From the NCBI GenBank assembly GCA_910584825.1, contig CAJUCI010000005.1, forward strand, positions 57,413-121,412: a DNA stretch of 64,000 bases. The letters are read 5' to 3'. The notes beneath the pieces are model-generated. The model did not search any database. It was given only the letters and a program-made list of their open reading frames with translations, and was not told where the DNA came from. Below, in pieces: positions 34,644-43,503 of this stretch (the first letter of the stretch is position 1; the number at the start of each line of letters is the position of its first letter). A program made the translations under genes and the position numbers. The stretch is from an uncultured Duncaniella sp. (GTDB taxonomy: Bacteria; Bacteroidota; Bacteroidia; Bacteroidales; Muribaculaceae).

Positions 34644-37478
34644 TTATTCAGCAGGGTCGAGGGTGATGGTGCGGTAGTTGTCCTGGGCGTTGAGTGCCTT
34701 CATGAAGTTCATCACATCGTCAATAGTGATGGAGTTGAGCACGTCGATATTGCCGTTGAAGGTGTCCACACCGTTGATGTTATAGCCGGTAAGTGCGCCG
34801 AGCCATGCGCCGTTGCGCTCCTTGCTCTCGGTGTAGCTCTTGGCCATGTATTCCTTGATGGGGTTGAGCTCCTCGGCGGTCACGTCGCTCTCCATTGCCT
34901 TGAACTGGCTGTGGATATAGTCGAGCACCTCCTTCTTCATTTCGGGCTTCATGGGGAATGACGATGTGAGCATCACGGGGTTGAGACCCATGCGTGAAGC
35001 CTGGCCTGATGCGCTGATTGAGTAGACGGCACCCATGTCCTCACGCACGGTCTTGATGAGGCGGTTGGTGAGTATCTGGCCGGCGATTGAGGCGAGCTGT
35101 GAGTTCTTGGTGGTGAACTCCATGTCGCCTGTCTCAAGGATGGCCACGAGGGTCTGGGGTGTGGTCATCGTTGTGGTGAAGGTGTCGTTGGCCGAGCCGG
35201 GCTTGACAAACATTGCGGGGTTGTAGGCCGGGGTGCTCTTGCGGGCGTTGGCGGGATTGCCGGGGAGTGATGCTATGTAGGTCTCCACGAGGGGCTTGAG
35301 GGCGTCAAGGTTGACGTTGCCCACGAAGAAGAATGTGAAGTCGGCTACGTTTGACAGCTGGTCATGCACGAGCGCGGTGGTCAGCTCGCGTGAGGCAGCC
35401 TGGACATCCTCGGCGGTGAGCACGCGCTGGAAGGGGGATGCGTAGAGGGTCTCGAGAAGGTTCTTGTTGAAGATGAAGTTGGGGTTTTTGGTCTGGTTGG
35501 AGAGCATGGCTACCGATGCCTTCTGCATGGCCTCAAACTCGTCGGCGTTGAACTCCACGTCCTTGAATGCCATGTAGATAAGCTCCATGAGGGTGGGCAG
35601 GTCCTTGGGTGTCGAGCTGCCTGAGAGGCCGCGGTCATAGCTGTCTATGCTGATGCCGAGGCTGGCCATCTTGCCGGCGGTGTACTTGCTGAGGTCGCTT
35701 GCCGAGTAGTCGCCCAGACCATAGGTGCCGAGGGCGTTGGGGAGAGTGAGTATGGTGGGTGCATAGTCGGCGGGATAGTCGGCATATCCGCCGAGGGCCC
35801 GGGCCGAGAAGCGGATTTCATCCTCCTTGAACTTGGTAGCCTTGATGATTACCTTTGCGCCGTTGGAGAGGGTCCACTCGGTGGTGCCCCATACGGGATT
35901 CTCGACCGACTTGACAATCTTGCCGGCCACGGGTGCCTCGGTGATGAGGGGTTCGCTCTTGACTTCATCGACAAAAGCCTCGATAGTCTCGGCGTCGATG
36001 GCCGCGAGGGCGGTCTCGAGCTGTGCGGGGGTGGGGAGTGTGTAGCCTTCCTTCTCGGGCGAGAGTACCATTATGGCGCGGTTGTCGGGGGTGATGGCCT
36101 GTGCGATGGTCTGATTGAGTGCCTCGAGCGGCATCATGGCGGCTATCTGCTGGATGAGCATCCATTCGGTCTCGATGCCGGGGATAGGCTCGGCGTCGAC
36201 GAATGCGTTGACGTATTCGTTGACAAAGGTGTCGTTCTCGCGTGTGGCGCGGTTGTTGTAGGCGCGCTCGAACGATGAGAGATAGTTGCTGCGCACGCGG
36301 TCATACTCACTCTGGGTGAATCCGCCGCGGGCTGCGCGAAGCACTTCGCGATAGGCGGCCTGGAGGGGTGCGATTATGTCGTTGTCCTTGGCCACGGCTG
36401 TGATGCTGACGGCGTCCTTGACCTTTGAAATCATATACTCGCCAAAGCCGAACTCGGCACCGGCAAAGGGGGCGTCGGGCTTGGAGGCGATGTCGTTGAG
36501 ACGATTGTTGAGCATGCCTGAAATCATTGCGCGGATGTAGGAGTCGGCAAAGTAGGCGGGGGTGTTCTTAAGCTCGGCGGGGAACGGGTCGCGCAGCACC
36601 ATGAGCTGGCCTACGAGAGCTTTCTGCTCGGGGTCGGAGCCGATGCCGTAGAGTGTGCCTTTGTGGTCGGGCACTTTCTCGTATGTGCGGGGCTTGGCGT
36701 TCTCGGGCATCTCGATTGACGAGAACATCTCCTTGATTTTGTCCTCGATGCGGTCTACGTCGATGTCACCGACCACGAGGATGGCCTGCTGGTCAGGGCG
36801 ATACCATGTCTCGTAATAGTCGCGCAGTGCCTGGGGGTCGAAGTGGTCAACCACTTCCATCGTGCCGATGGGCAGACGGCGGCCATACTTGGTGGTGGGA
36901 TAGAGGTCGGGGAGTATGCGCTCGAAGATACGCATCTGGCCCTGCATTGACCTGCGCCACTCCTCGTGAATCACGCCGCGCTCCTTGTCAATCTCCTTGG
37001 GGTCGAGGGTGAGGTCGTTGGCCCAGTCGTGGAGGATGAGGAGGCATGAGTCCTGGACGCTCTCGCGTGCGATGGGCACGTTGGATATGTTGTAGACGGT
37101 CTGGTCAATCGAAGTGTATGCGTTGAGGTTGGCTCCGAACTTCACGCCGATTGACTCGAGCCAGTCGCGCAGGAGATTGTCGGGGAAGTTGGTGGTGCCG
37201 TTGAAGCACATGTGCTCGAGAAAGTGGGCGAGTCCGCGCTGGTTCTCCTCCTCGAGGGCCGAGCCTACCTTTTGGGCGATGTAGAAGTCGGCCTGTCCTT
37301 TGGGATACTCGTTGTGACGGATGTAGTAGGTGAGTCCGTTGGGGAGCTTGCCTACACGTACTGCCGTGTCGACCGGCAGCTGCTGCATCATGGGATTCTC
37401 TCCCTGAGCCATCGCGCTCACCGGCATCATGCACAGGGTCATGAGGGCGGCAAGTGCTGTTTTCAGCAGGTGTTTCAT
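34644..37478 (-). CDS. M16-family zinc metallopeptidase (insulinase/pitrilysin type)
   Basis: A 944-residue exported protease. The signal peptide covers about 1-24 (MMPVSAMAQG). The inverted zinc motif is H85-F-L-E88-H89 in RGLAHFLEHMCFNGTTNF, with the downstream Glu in the DKERGVIHEEWRRSMQ region. Length and the two M16 N-type and two M16 C-type domains (inactive second half about 520-940) match the full two-half clamshell enzymes. It would degrade small peptides in the periplasm. It begins 49 bp after the nuclease gene, so it may be the third gene of a mazG-nuclease-M16 unit. Confidence 0.93.
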   Translation of the reverse strand: MKHLLKTALAALMTLCMMPVSAMAQGENPMMQQLPVDTAVRVGKLPNGLTYYIRHNEYPKGQADFYIAQKVGSALEEENQRGLAHFLEHMCFNGTTNFPDNLLRDWLESIGVKFGANLNAYTSIDQTVYNISNVPIARESVQDSCLLILHDWANDLTLDPKEIDKERGVIHEEWRRSMQGQMRIFERILPDLYPTTKYGRRLPIGTMEVVDHFDPQALRDYYETWYRPDQQAILVVGDIDVDRIEDKIKEMFSSIEMPENAKPRTYEKVPDHKGTLYGIGSDPEQKALVGQLMVLRDPFPAELKNTPAYFADSYIRAMISGMLNNRLNDIASKPDAPFAGAEFGFGEYMISKVKDAVSITAVAKDNDIIAPLQAAYREVLRAARGGFTQSEYDRVRSNYLSSFERAYNNRATRENDTFVNEYVNAFVDAEPIPGIETEWMLIQQIAAMMPLEALNQTIAQAITPDNRAIMVLSPEKEGYTLPTPAQLETALAAIDAETIEAFVDEVKSEPLITEAPVAGKIVKSVENPVWGTTEWTLSNGAKVIIKATKFKEDEIRFSARALGGYADYPADYAPTILTLPNALGTYGLGDYSASDLSKYTAGKMASLGISIDSYDRGLSGSSTPKDLPTLMELIYMAFKDVEFNADEFEAMQKASVAMLSNQTKNPNFIFNKNLLETLYASPFQRVLTAEDVQAASRELTTALVHDQLSNVADFTFFFVGNVNLDALKPLVETYIASLPGNPANARKSTPAYNPAMFVKPGSANDTFTTTMTTPQTLVAILETGDMEFTTKNSQLASIAGQILTNRLIKTVREDMGAVYSISASGQASRMGLNPVMLTSSFPMKPEMKKEVLDYIHSQFKAMESDVTAEELNPIKEYMAKSYTESKERNGAWLGALTGYNINGVDTFNGNIDVLNSITIDDVMNFMKALNAQDNYRTITLDPAE

Positions 37479-37527
37479 GTGAGTGATTGGATATGAAGTT
37501 GGGTTATATGTTATGACGTGAGGAGGG

Positions 37528-38286
37528 TCACAGCGCGAGTGCGGGCTGGCACTTGTGGCGCAGGATGGCGCGGACTTCGTTGTGAAGATAGGGGAGCGAT
37601 ACTATCCAGGGGGTTGAGTAGTCGGGGTGGAACACACCGAGCTTCATGCCCGAGACGCGTATTGAGTAGCGTTCTTCAAGTATGAAGCGGTAGATGCTCA
37701 GTTGCAGTGCATAATGCCAGTATGAGGTGTCGGGCAGATGTGACACGGGGTGCAGCCCCATTGTGCGGAACGGTGAGCGGCTGATGATGCGGCCGTTGGG
37801 TGCAAGGAGCTTTTTGGAACGTTTCCAGTCGTAGATATTGAATGTGCCGTCGGGGGTCAGCTCAAGAAAGTCGAGCGTGCCGGCCAGGTCGTAGTCTTCA
37901 TGAAATATGCGCCACTCGGTGCGGTAGGGATAGAGGCGGTTGTTGGCGGCAAAGAGGCGGAACAGGCGGAATGAGTCGGTGTCGTCGCCCGCATCGTCGC
38001 CGAGGTAGTAACGCTCGATGCGCTCGTGCATGGATGTGCCCAGCTCGCGTGCTCGCTGCGCCTCGCGTGCCCAGCGGTCGAGAATCACCTGCTTGTCCAC
38101 CCCCTCCTTTTCAGCTTTGCGGGCCGACCAGTATTCGGCATCGAAGCGCGGGAAGCAGTCTTCGACCAGCGTCGTGACCGACAGCATTGGCCGCTCACAG
38201 TAATAATACGTGTGGGTGGCGGCGTCGAAACTCAGCAGCGGGTCGCGCTCGTGGGCATTTATGTCGTTATAGTTGGGCGAGGTCAT
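37528..38286 (-). CDS. PD-(D/E)XK nuclease-family protein
   Basis: A 252-residue RecB/Cas4-like nuclease-fold protein. The core is seen at GTSMHERIERYYLG (helix with Glu), RTEWRIFHEDYDLAGTLDFL (Glu and the catalytic Asp) and FNIYDWKRSK (D-x-K strand); a conserved YALQLSIYRFIL helix follows, as in RecB-type members. ATG 38286 overlaps the mazG stop as ATGA, so translation is coupled and the longer upstream extension is rejected. There is no helicase partner or CRISPR array nearby. The role is probably DNA maintenance, but the substrate is unknown. Confidence 0.82.
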   Translation of the reverse strand: MTSPNYNDINAHERDPLLSFDAATHTYYYCERPMLSVTTLVEDCFPRFDAEYWSARKAEKEGVDKQVILDRWAREAQRARELGTSMHERIERYYLGDDAGDDTDSFRLFRLFAANNRLYPYRTEWRIFHEDYDLAGTLDFLELTPDGTFNIYDWKRSKKLLAPNGRIISRSPFRTMGLHPVSHLPDTSYWHYALQLSIYRFILEERYSIRVSGMKLGVFHPDYSTPWIVSLPYLHNEVRAILRHKCQPALAL

Positions 38287-39080
38287 GCTTCGGGGGTTGA
38301 TTCCTCCTTTTTGGCTTCGTACCACAGGGCATCCATCTCGGCGAGGGTCATCTCCTTGAGCTGACGGCCCATCTCGGCGGCGCGACGCTCGATGTGGTTG
38401 AAGCGGCGGATGAATTTGGCGTTGGTCTTCTCAAGGGCGTTCTCCGAGTTGATTCCATAGAGGCGGGCGGCGTTGATTACGGCAAAGAGCACATCGCCCA
38501 TCTCGGCTTCGCGCTCGGCCTGGCCCATCGACTCGGCCGCTTCGGCAAACTCGCCGATTTCTTCCCTCACCTTGTCCCACACGTCCTCTCGCTTCTGCCA
38601 GTCAAAGCCTACGTTGGCGGCTTTCTCGGTGATGCGTTCGGCCTTAATCATGGCGGGGAGGGCGGTGGGGACGCCTGACAGGACGGTCTTGTTGCCCCCC
38701 TTCTCCTTGAGTTTCAGCTCCTCCCAGTTTTTGAGCACATCGTCGGTGGAGTTGACATGCGCATCGCCAAACACGTGGGGATGGCGGAAGATGAGTTTGG
38801 AGTTGAGTGCGTCGCACACATCGGCAATGTCAAATTCGCTCTTCTCCTCGCCGATTTTGGCGTAGAAAAGCACGTGGAGCAGCACATCGCCCAGCTCCTT
38901 GCGTATATTGGGATTGTCCTCCTTGATGAGGGCGTCGCATAGTTCGTAGACCTCTTCGATGGTGTTGGGGCGCAGTGACTCGTTTGTCTGCTTGGCGTCC
39001 CAGGGGCATTTCACCCGCAGGATGTCGAGAGTGTCGATGACCCTTCCCAGGGCCTCTAACTTTTCCTGTCTGTTATGCAT
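38283..39080 (-). CDS. mazG: Nucleoside triphosphate pyrophosphohydrolase MazG
   Basis: A 265-residue cytosolic enzyme that hydrolyses (d)NTPs to NMP and pyrophosphate, lowering damaged-nucleotide and ppGpp levels. Tandem MazG domains are seen: CPWDAKQTNESLRPNTIEEVYELCDAL with KELGDVLLHVLF, and later VREEIGEFAEAAE with EAEMGDVLFAVINAARL, giving the EExxE...ExxD metal-binding pattern twice. ATG 39080 (MHNRQEKLEAL) is chosen; the frame extends far upstream but those 120 codons are low-quality and cross the promoter at 39098. It overlaps the nuclease gene by 4 bp. Confidence 0.95.
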   Translation of the reverse strand: MHNRQEKLEALGRVIDTLDILRVKCPWDAKQTNESLRPNTIEEVYELCDALIKEDNPNIRKELGDVLLHVLFYAKIGEEKSEFDIADVCDALNSKLIFRHPHVFGDAHVNSTDDVLKNWEELKLKEKGGNKTVLSGVPTALPAMIKAERITEKAANVGFDWQKREDVWDKVREEIGEFAEAAESMGQAEREAEMGDVLFAVINAARLYGINSENALEKTNAKFIRRFNHIERRAAEMGRQLKEMTLAEMDALWYEAKKEESTPEA

Positions 39081-39097
39081 AACGATTGATGTTTGTG

Positions 39098-39129
39098 CAA
39101 AGGTAGTAAAAGTTTTAGAAACTGAACAA
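39098..39129 (-). promoter_or_regulatory. Promoter of mazG
   Basis: TACCTTTG (39105-39098) matches the -7 box; TTG (39129-39127) lies 21 bp upstream as a partial -33 box. It sits 18 bp before the mazG ATG, which supports the shorter start. Confidence 0.5.
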
Positions 39130-39284
39130 TGAGGCGGGTGGCGAGTGTGGCGATTAGCTTTTTTTAAGAGAGAAAGGTATGGGTATGACCGGCCGGTCTT
39201 GGCTACGGTCGGGCTGTGGGGGGTGCTACATGCCTGCGTCGCCGGTGTTGCAATTTTGCGACAATGTGTACGACGTTTTATCAT

Positions 39285-39292
39285 TAACTTTG
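39285..39292 (+). promoter_or_regulatory. Candidate -7 box for the secreted protein gene at 39352
   Basis: TAACTTTG fits TAnnTTTG, 60 bp before the ATG; the -33 region is weak. Confidence 0.4.
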
Positions 39293-39351
39293 CGGGAAAA
39301 CTCACATTATCATAATTGCGAAAAACCATATTATCATATTTTTTGGAGAAA

Positions 39352-40344
39352 ATGAAAAAGCGCATTATTTCAGCACTGTTTTTTATCGGACTCGCTGTCG
39401 TTGCAGCTGAAGCGTCGGCAGTCAGACCCACACGCATCATTCATGATGTCATAAGTGTCGAGGGTACGGAGCGTGAATACATCGAACTTGGCTATGACAA
39501 TTCGGGGCGACTGGTGTCGTTTCGCGATTATATCGACGGGCCTACCCCTTTCGTAATCTATGACCAGCGGCTGACGTGGGGCGCGGGTAGTGTGACCATA
39601 ATCGGTGCCGGAGGGATATCGGACGAGACTGTTACTGTCACCTTGGGCACTAACGGATATGCCGACAGGGCTGTGGCGCAATCGGAATGGGGACAGTCTC
39701 ACGTGGATTTCACATATGGTAGTGACAACCGCCTTTCAAGCATAAAAGGTATGGATTACAGTGTGGTGCTTGAGTATGCCGACGGTAATCTTGTAAAAGC
39801 CAACGACCTGATGGCTGAAATAAATGGTGAGGATTTCTCTATGTGGTATGATTATGATTCCACATCCAAGCCGTGCCGTGCTCATGACATCCCAATGTTT
39901 CATGTCGGTTATGGCCTTGATGCAATATATTATGCCGGTCTGCTTGGCGAATCATCACAGTTGCTCCCATCTAAAATCGGTTCTCCTGAACTGCAGCAGT
40001 GGTTCCCGGTGGTATATACTTTTGATGGCGCGGGTAACATGAGCAGTTTGGCTATCGACAATCTGCGATGGGATGATGACGGAAATTTTGAGTCGGATAG
40101 ATTTCAGTTCGAATATGGCGCGCAGAGCGGCATTGAGGATATTGGAGTCATGGACTCTTCGGTGGCCGTTACATGTGACGGACGAGAAATTACTGTCAAT
40201 GGTAAGGGGGTGGATTCTATGGTCATTGTGTTTGACTCAATGGGCCGCAGGGTGCATATTGGTCGAGGTAACAATTTCACACTCCCCTCAGGCGGTGTCT
40301 ATTTCGTGACGGTCGAGGGCCGGACATTCAAGATACTCGTATAA
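39352..40344 (+). CDS. Secreted protein of unknown function with YD-repeat-like strands
   Basis: A 330-residue exported protein (signal peptide about 1-22, ALFFIGLAVVAAEASAV). I do not recognise a named family with confidence. The middle has repeated strand pairs of the type LGYDNSGRLVSF, FTYGSDNRLSSI and LEYADGNLVKAND, similar to YD/Rhs-like or DUF4595 sheets. The last about 60 residues (ITVNGKGVDSMVIVFDSMGR and SGGVYFVTVEGRTFKILV) have the look of a Por/T9SS-type C-terminal tail. ATG 39352 follows a purine-rich GGAGAA; an earlier alternative start would lose the signal peptide position. It is a single gene ending at a strong bidirectional terminator. Confidence 0.6.
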   Translation: MKKRIISALFFIGLAVVAAEASAVRPTRIIHDVISVEGTEREYIELGYDNSGRLVSFRDYIDGPTPFVIYDQRLTWGAGSVTIIGAGGISDETVTVTLGTNGYADRAVAQSEWGQSHVDFTYGSDNRLSSIKGMDYSVVLEYADGNLVKANDLMAEINGEDFSMWYDYDSTSKPCRAHDIPMFHVGYGLDAIYYAGLLGESSQLLPSKIGSPELQQWFPVVYTFDGAGNMSSLAIDNLRWDDDGNFESDRFQFEYGAQSGIEDIGVMDSSVAVTCDGREITVNGKGVDSMVIVFDSMGRRVHIGRGNNFTLPSGGVYFVTVEGRTFKILV

Positions 40345-40357
40345 GAAAAATTGTATA

Positions 40358-40411
40358 GCAAGAGACATCCCTGTTAATGCCGCTTCAGGCATTAACAGGG
40401 ATGTCCCTTGC
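40358..40411. terminator. Bidirectional rho-independent terminator
   Basis: A 24-bp stem (40358-40381 with 40388-40411, one G-U) and loop GCTTCA, followed by ATATTTTATTTT on the plus strand. It separates the converging secreted-protein gene and the AGE epimerase gene, the end of the mannan locus. Confidence 0.92.
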
Positions 40412-40437
40412 ATATTTTATTTTCAGCTATGCTGATT

Positions 40438-41763
40438 TCAGACTGTCAGGTATTTGTCGAGGATGTGGATTGATTCGAGGCACATGCGCGAGTTGTGGTA
40501 GGGGCATTTCCAGAATCCGGCCTTGTCGTCGCGGCGGTTGATGTTGTCGCCGTGACAGTTGCTGTCACAGCTGTCGGCTTCTGCCGACACGGGTTCTGCT
40601 GATACCGGGTCGGTTGTATGCGGGGTGTTTTCGGGAGCGAGACGCGACCAGTACCATTCGCCATCGGGGTCGACGAGGTTGTCGGTGATGTATTGCCATG
40701 ACTGACGTGCGCGGTCGAGTTGCTCGGGCATGCCGTGGAATGCGGCGAGATAGAGCTGGCCGATTACGTCCTCGGCCTGTACCCACCAGTGCTTGTCGTT
40801 GTCATAGTGGCCGTTGGCATGACGCTCGTAGACCATAGAGCCGTCATAGCAACGTCCCTGCAGTCCTGCGAAGGCGATGTGGCGTGTGTGCTCGAGTGTC
40901 TCGGCGAGGAGTGCCGCATCATCAATCACCTGGGCGGTCTCGAGCAGCAGCCATGAGGCCTCGATGTCGTGGCCGTAGCTCTCGGTGTCGTCGAGTTTCT
41001 CCCAATCGTCATTGAAGAAGAGGGTGAGGTGGTGGGTTTTCGGATTCTCAATCTTGTCGAGGAAGATGCGCAGCAGGTTGACCGTAGCCTCCTCCACAAC
41101 GGCGATGTCGATGTTGTCGTCGATGACCGACAGCACGCTGCTGCCCTTTGAGGCGTTGCGCTCCTTGAGCGCGCGCAGCAGGTTGGTGTAGCCCTCGATG
41201 ATGTGGAGATGGGTGTTCATGGTCTTGGACGCATTGGCATCCTTGTCGCTCAGACGCATGTCGGCTATCGGCTGCCAGTCGCGTGTGGCTGCCTCGAAAT
41301 ATCCCTCTTTGCTCTCACGGCGGTCGCGCGAGTGGGTCTCGATGCAGGCGAAGAGTTCATAGGCCAGTGACAGCGCGTCCTCGCAGCCGGTGGCGCGGTA
41401 ATATTCCGACAGGCCGTAAATCATGAAGCCGATGGCATAGAACTGCTTCTTGGTGTCAAGTGGAGTGCCGTCGGGGTTGAGGCTCCAGAATGTGCCGCCG
41501 AACTCGCGGTCTATGAAATGCTCGCGTATGTAGTCATATGCGCGTGTGGCTATTGTGAGATACTCGGGTGTGCCGAGCATGCGGTAGGCCGACGAGAATG
41601 TCCACAGGATGCGGGCGTTGAGTATGGCACCCTTGGGGGCTGACGGGTCGAGGCGGTCATGGCCGTCGCGACGTCCGTAGAATCCCCCCGCAGGGTCGAC
41701 CATGCGGTCAATCCAGTAGGGGAGGATATTGGTGGTGAGATTATGCAGAAGGGAAGGCTTCAT
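40438..41763 (-). CDS. AGE-family epimerase, probable mannobiose 2-epimerase
   Basis: A 441-residue (alpha/alpha)6-barrel enzyme of the N-acylglucosamine 2-epimerase/cellobiose 2-epimerase family. Matches: GGFYGRRDGHD, PKGAILNARILWTFSSAYR, KKQFYAIGFMIYGLSEYYRA, SKTMNTHLHIIEGYTNLLRA (catalytic His block), HDIEASWLLLETA and DKAGFWKCPYHNSRMCLE. In this locus it should convert beta-1,4-mannobiose to mannosyl-glucose, the substrate of the GH130 enzyme encoded two genes upstream. An extra stretch of about 28 residues (ENTPHTTDPVSAEPVSAEAD and on) lies before the final helix and coincides with two DNA palindromes at 40552-40589. It is the last gene of the locus. Confidence 0.88.
   Translation of the reverse strand: MKPSLLHNLTTNILPYWIDRMVDPAGGFYGRRDGHDRLDPSAPKGAILNARILWTFSSAYRMLGTPEYLTIATRAYDYIREHFIDREFGGTFWSLNPDGTPLDTKKQFYAIGFMIYGLSEYYRATGCEDALSLAYELFACIETHSRDRRESKEGYFEAATRDWQPIADMRLSDKDANASKTMNTHLHIIEGYTNLLRALKERNASKGSSVLSVIDDNIDIAVVEEATVNLLRIFLDKIENPKTHHLTLFFNDDWEKLDDTESYGHDIEASWLLLETAQVIDDAALLAETLEHTRHIAFAGLQGRCYDGSMVYERHANGHYDNDKHWWVQAEDVIGQLYLAAFHGMPEQLDRARQSWQYITDNLVDPDGEWYWSRLAPENTPHTTDPVSAEPVSAEADSCDSNCHGDNINRRDDKAGFWKCPYHNSRMCLESIHILDKYLTV
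40552..40589. repeat. Adjacent palindromes inside the epimerase coding region
   Basis: GTGACAG/CTGTCAC (40552-40568, 3-nt centre) and TGTCGGC/GCCGACA (40572-40589, TTCT centre) stand side by side in the segment that encodes the extra residues of the epimerase. Confidence 0.6.
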
Positions 41764-41765
41764 TC

Positions 41766-41951
41766 AATTAGTAATTAGCAATTAGTAATTAGTAATTAGC
41801 AATTAGTAATTAGCAGTTGGTAATTTTTGGCGAGCTGAGCGACTGATGCAGGTTTCTCAGTAAACAGAGCGGCAGACGCTGTTATCTTGATGAGTTGGTC
41901 AAGTAATTGGCAATTAAATAATTAATAATTACTAATTGCTAATTACTAATT
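41766..41951. repeat. Heptamer tandem array with inverted copy (AATTAGT/AATTAGC)
   Basis: Seven perfect 7-bp units alternating AATTAGT and AATTAGC, plus one degenerate unit, fill 41766-41821. Inverted units (ACTAATT, GCTAATT, ACTAATT) occupy 41931-41951, so about 26 bp can pair across a 110-bp spacer. It lies between the symporter and epimerase genes. Confidence 0.8.
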
Positions 41952-41954
41952 AGA

Positions 41955-43394
41955 TTATACCGGCTCAGTGAAGTCGTTGCCGGGTGAGGGTACGGGTGAT
42001 TCGCGGCGGGCGCGGAGGTCGGCTACGATTGATGCCATCTCTTTTGTGCCGAGGGGGTAGAACCACACAATTATCATCGAGAGCAGAGCCACGCCGGCAG
42101 GGATGAATGTCATGAGCATCCACAGGCATGAGATGGCACTCTCGGGCTGTGTGATTACCTGGTCAAGCATGTCGTCCTTACGCTCGATGTAGCCGCATCC
42201 GCTTAGGAGCCACATCACGGAAGCACCGCCGATGGCACCGCCGAACTTCTGGGCCATCGAGGCCGAGGAGAAGATGAGGCCGGTAGAGGCTGTGCCTGTG
42301 CGCAGTTCGGAGTAGTCGCTGACGTCGGCATACATTGACCATACGAGCGGCGACATCACTCCCGTGAGCACTGAAATCACTACCTGCAGGAGCAACATCA
42401 GCAACAGTCCGGCATTGGTGGCGGGCGAGAGGGTGAAGAAGATGATGCTGAACACTATGAGCAGAGCATCCACCATGATGAATGTGGGCTTCTTGCCGAT
42501 GCGGTTGGTGATGGGCACGGCCAAAGCCACGCCTACCATGTTGGCTACCTCGCCCACGCCGAGGAACAGGCCTGAGTAGAAGAGCAGTGATAGCGAGAAG
42601 ATGAAGATGTGCTGCTCGCCGCCGATGATGTCGGCGAAGAAGAAGGCCACTGTTGCACCGCGCACGGTGTTGAAGAGGTTGAAGCAGAGCGATGCGCCGT
42701 TGAGCAGCCACCAGGGCTTGTTGGTCACGAGGGCACGCAGGTCGTTGCCGAGTGTGGCGGTCGACACTGTCTCAATCTTCTCGCGGGTGAGCTTGAAGCA
42801 GAGGAGGAAGAGAATGAAGCAGCATGACGCGATGACGCACATGGCGAGCTGCCAGCTGGTCTGAGGGGTGAAGGCGAAGCTGTCGCGGAACAGCGAGCAG
42901 AGGGGGTCCCAGGCGAAGAGGGCGATGAATGAGCCGCCGTAGGCAAAGAACATGCGGAACGATGAGAACACCGTCTTTTCCTGCGAGTTGTCGGTCATCA
43001 CGCCGAGCATGGCACCGTAGGGCACGTTGATGCCGGTGTAGACCGTCATCATGAGTATGTAGGTCACATATGCCCACACGAGTTTGGCTCCGTAGCCCCA
43101 GTCGGGGGTGGTGAAAAGCAGGATGCCGCATATCGAGAACGGCGCGGCCACCCACAGCAGATAGGGGCGGTATTTGCCCCAGCGGGTCTTGGTACGGTCA
43201 GCCACGATGCCCATCATCGGGTCGCTGACAGCGTCCCAGATGCGGGTGACGAGGAGGAGTATGCCGGTGTCGACAAGGCTTATGCCGAAGACGTTGGCAT
43301 AGAAGAAGGGGAGATAATAGCTGAATACTTTCCAGAACATGGATGACGCCATGTCGCCGAAACCGTATCCTATCTTTTCACTTAAAGGAGCCAT
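41955..43394 (-). CDS. GPH-family sugar:cation symporter
   Basis: A 479-residue MFS-superfamily permease of the glycoside-pentoside-hexuronide group (MelB/XylP-like) with about 12 membrane segments. It opens with LSEKIGYGFGDMASSMFWKV and contains the loop DPMMGIVADRTKTRWGKYRPY between TM2 and TM3, the family signature. In this locus it should carry mannobiose or related disaccharides from periplasm to cytoplasm, feeding the epimerase and phosphorylases. It lies between the GH130 and epimerase genes in the same direction. Confidence 0.92.
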   Translation of the reverse strand: MAPLSEKIGYGFGDMASSMFWKVFSYYLPFFYANVFGISLVDTGILLLVTRIWDAVSDPMMGIVADRTKTRWGKYRPYLLWVAAPFSICGILLFTTPDWGYGAKLVWAYVTYILMMTVYTGINVPYGAMLGVMTDNSQEKTVFSSFRMFFAYGGSFIALFAWDPLCSLFRDSFAFTPQTSWQLAMCVIASCCFILFLLCFKLTREKIETVSTATLGNDLRALVTNKPWWLLNGASLCFNLFNTVRGATVAFFFADIIGGEQHIFIFSLSLLFYSGLFLGVGEVANMVGVALAVPITNRIGKKPTFIMVDALLIVFSIIFFTLSPATNAGLLLMLLLQVVISVLTGVMSPLVWSMYADVSDYSELRTGTASTGLIFSSASMAQKFGGAIGGASVMWLLSGCGYIERKDDMLDQVITQPESAISCLWMLMTFIPAGVALLSMIIVWFYPLGTKEMASIVADLRARRESPVPSPGNDFTEPV

Positions 43395-43452
43395 ATTGTG
43401 GTGTTTAGATGTTCTTTATGGAATTAGTGGGCAGAAGTTGGGAAATAAGCAT

Positions 43453-43491
43453 AGAGAATTGTCGGGGTGAAGTCGCGCCCGACAATTCTCT
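43453..43491. other. Intercistronic hairpin between GH130 and symporter genes
   Basis: A 14-bp perfect stem (AGAGAATTGTCGGG with its complement) and an 11-nt loop. It has no clear T-run on the minus strand, so it may be an RNA-processing or stability element rather than a terminator. A heptamer-like run of TAAACTC/TAAACTT words lies between it and the GH130 stop. Confidence 0.65.
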
Positions 43492-43503
43492 AAACTCTAA
43501 ACT

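Noticed and set aside
37528..38286. Cas4 protein
   Set aside because: The fold class is the same, but there is no CRISPR array or other cas gene, and no four-cysteine iron-sulfur pattern is seen.
39080..39440. N-terminal extension of MazG by 120 residues
   Set aside because: The extension crosses a promoter box and has no similarity to MazG; the family starts at the ATG at 39080.
41766..41951. Possible CRISPR array
   Set aside because: The units are 7 bp with no spacers and there are no cas genes; it is a simple tandem array.
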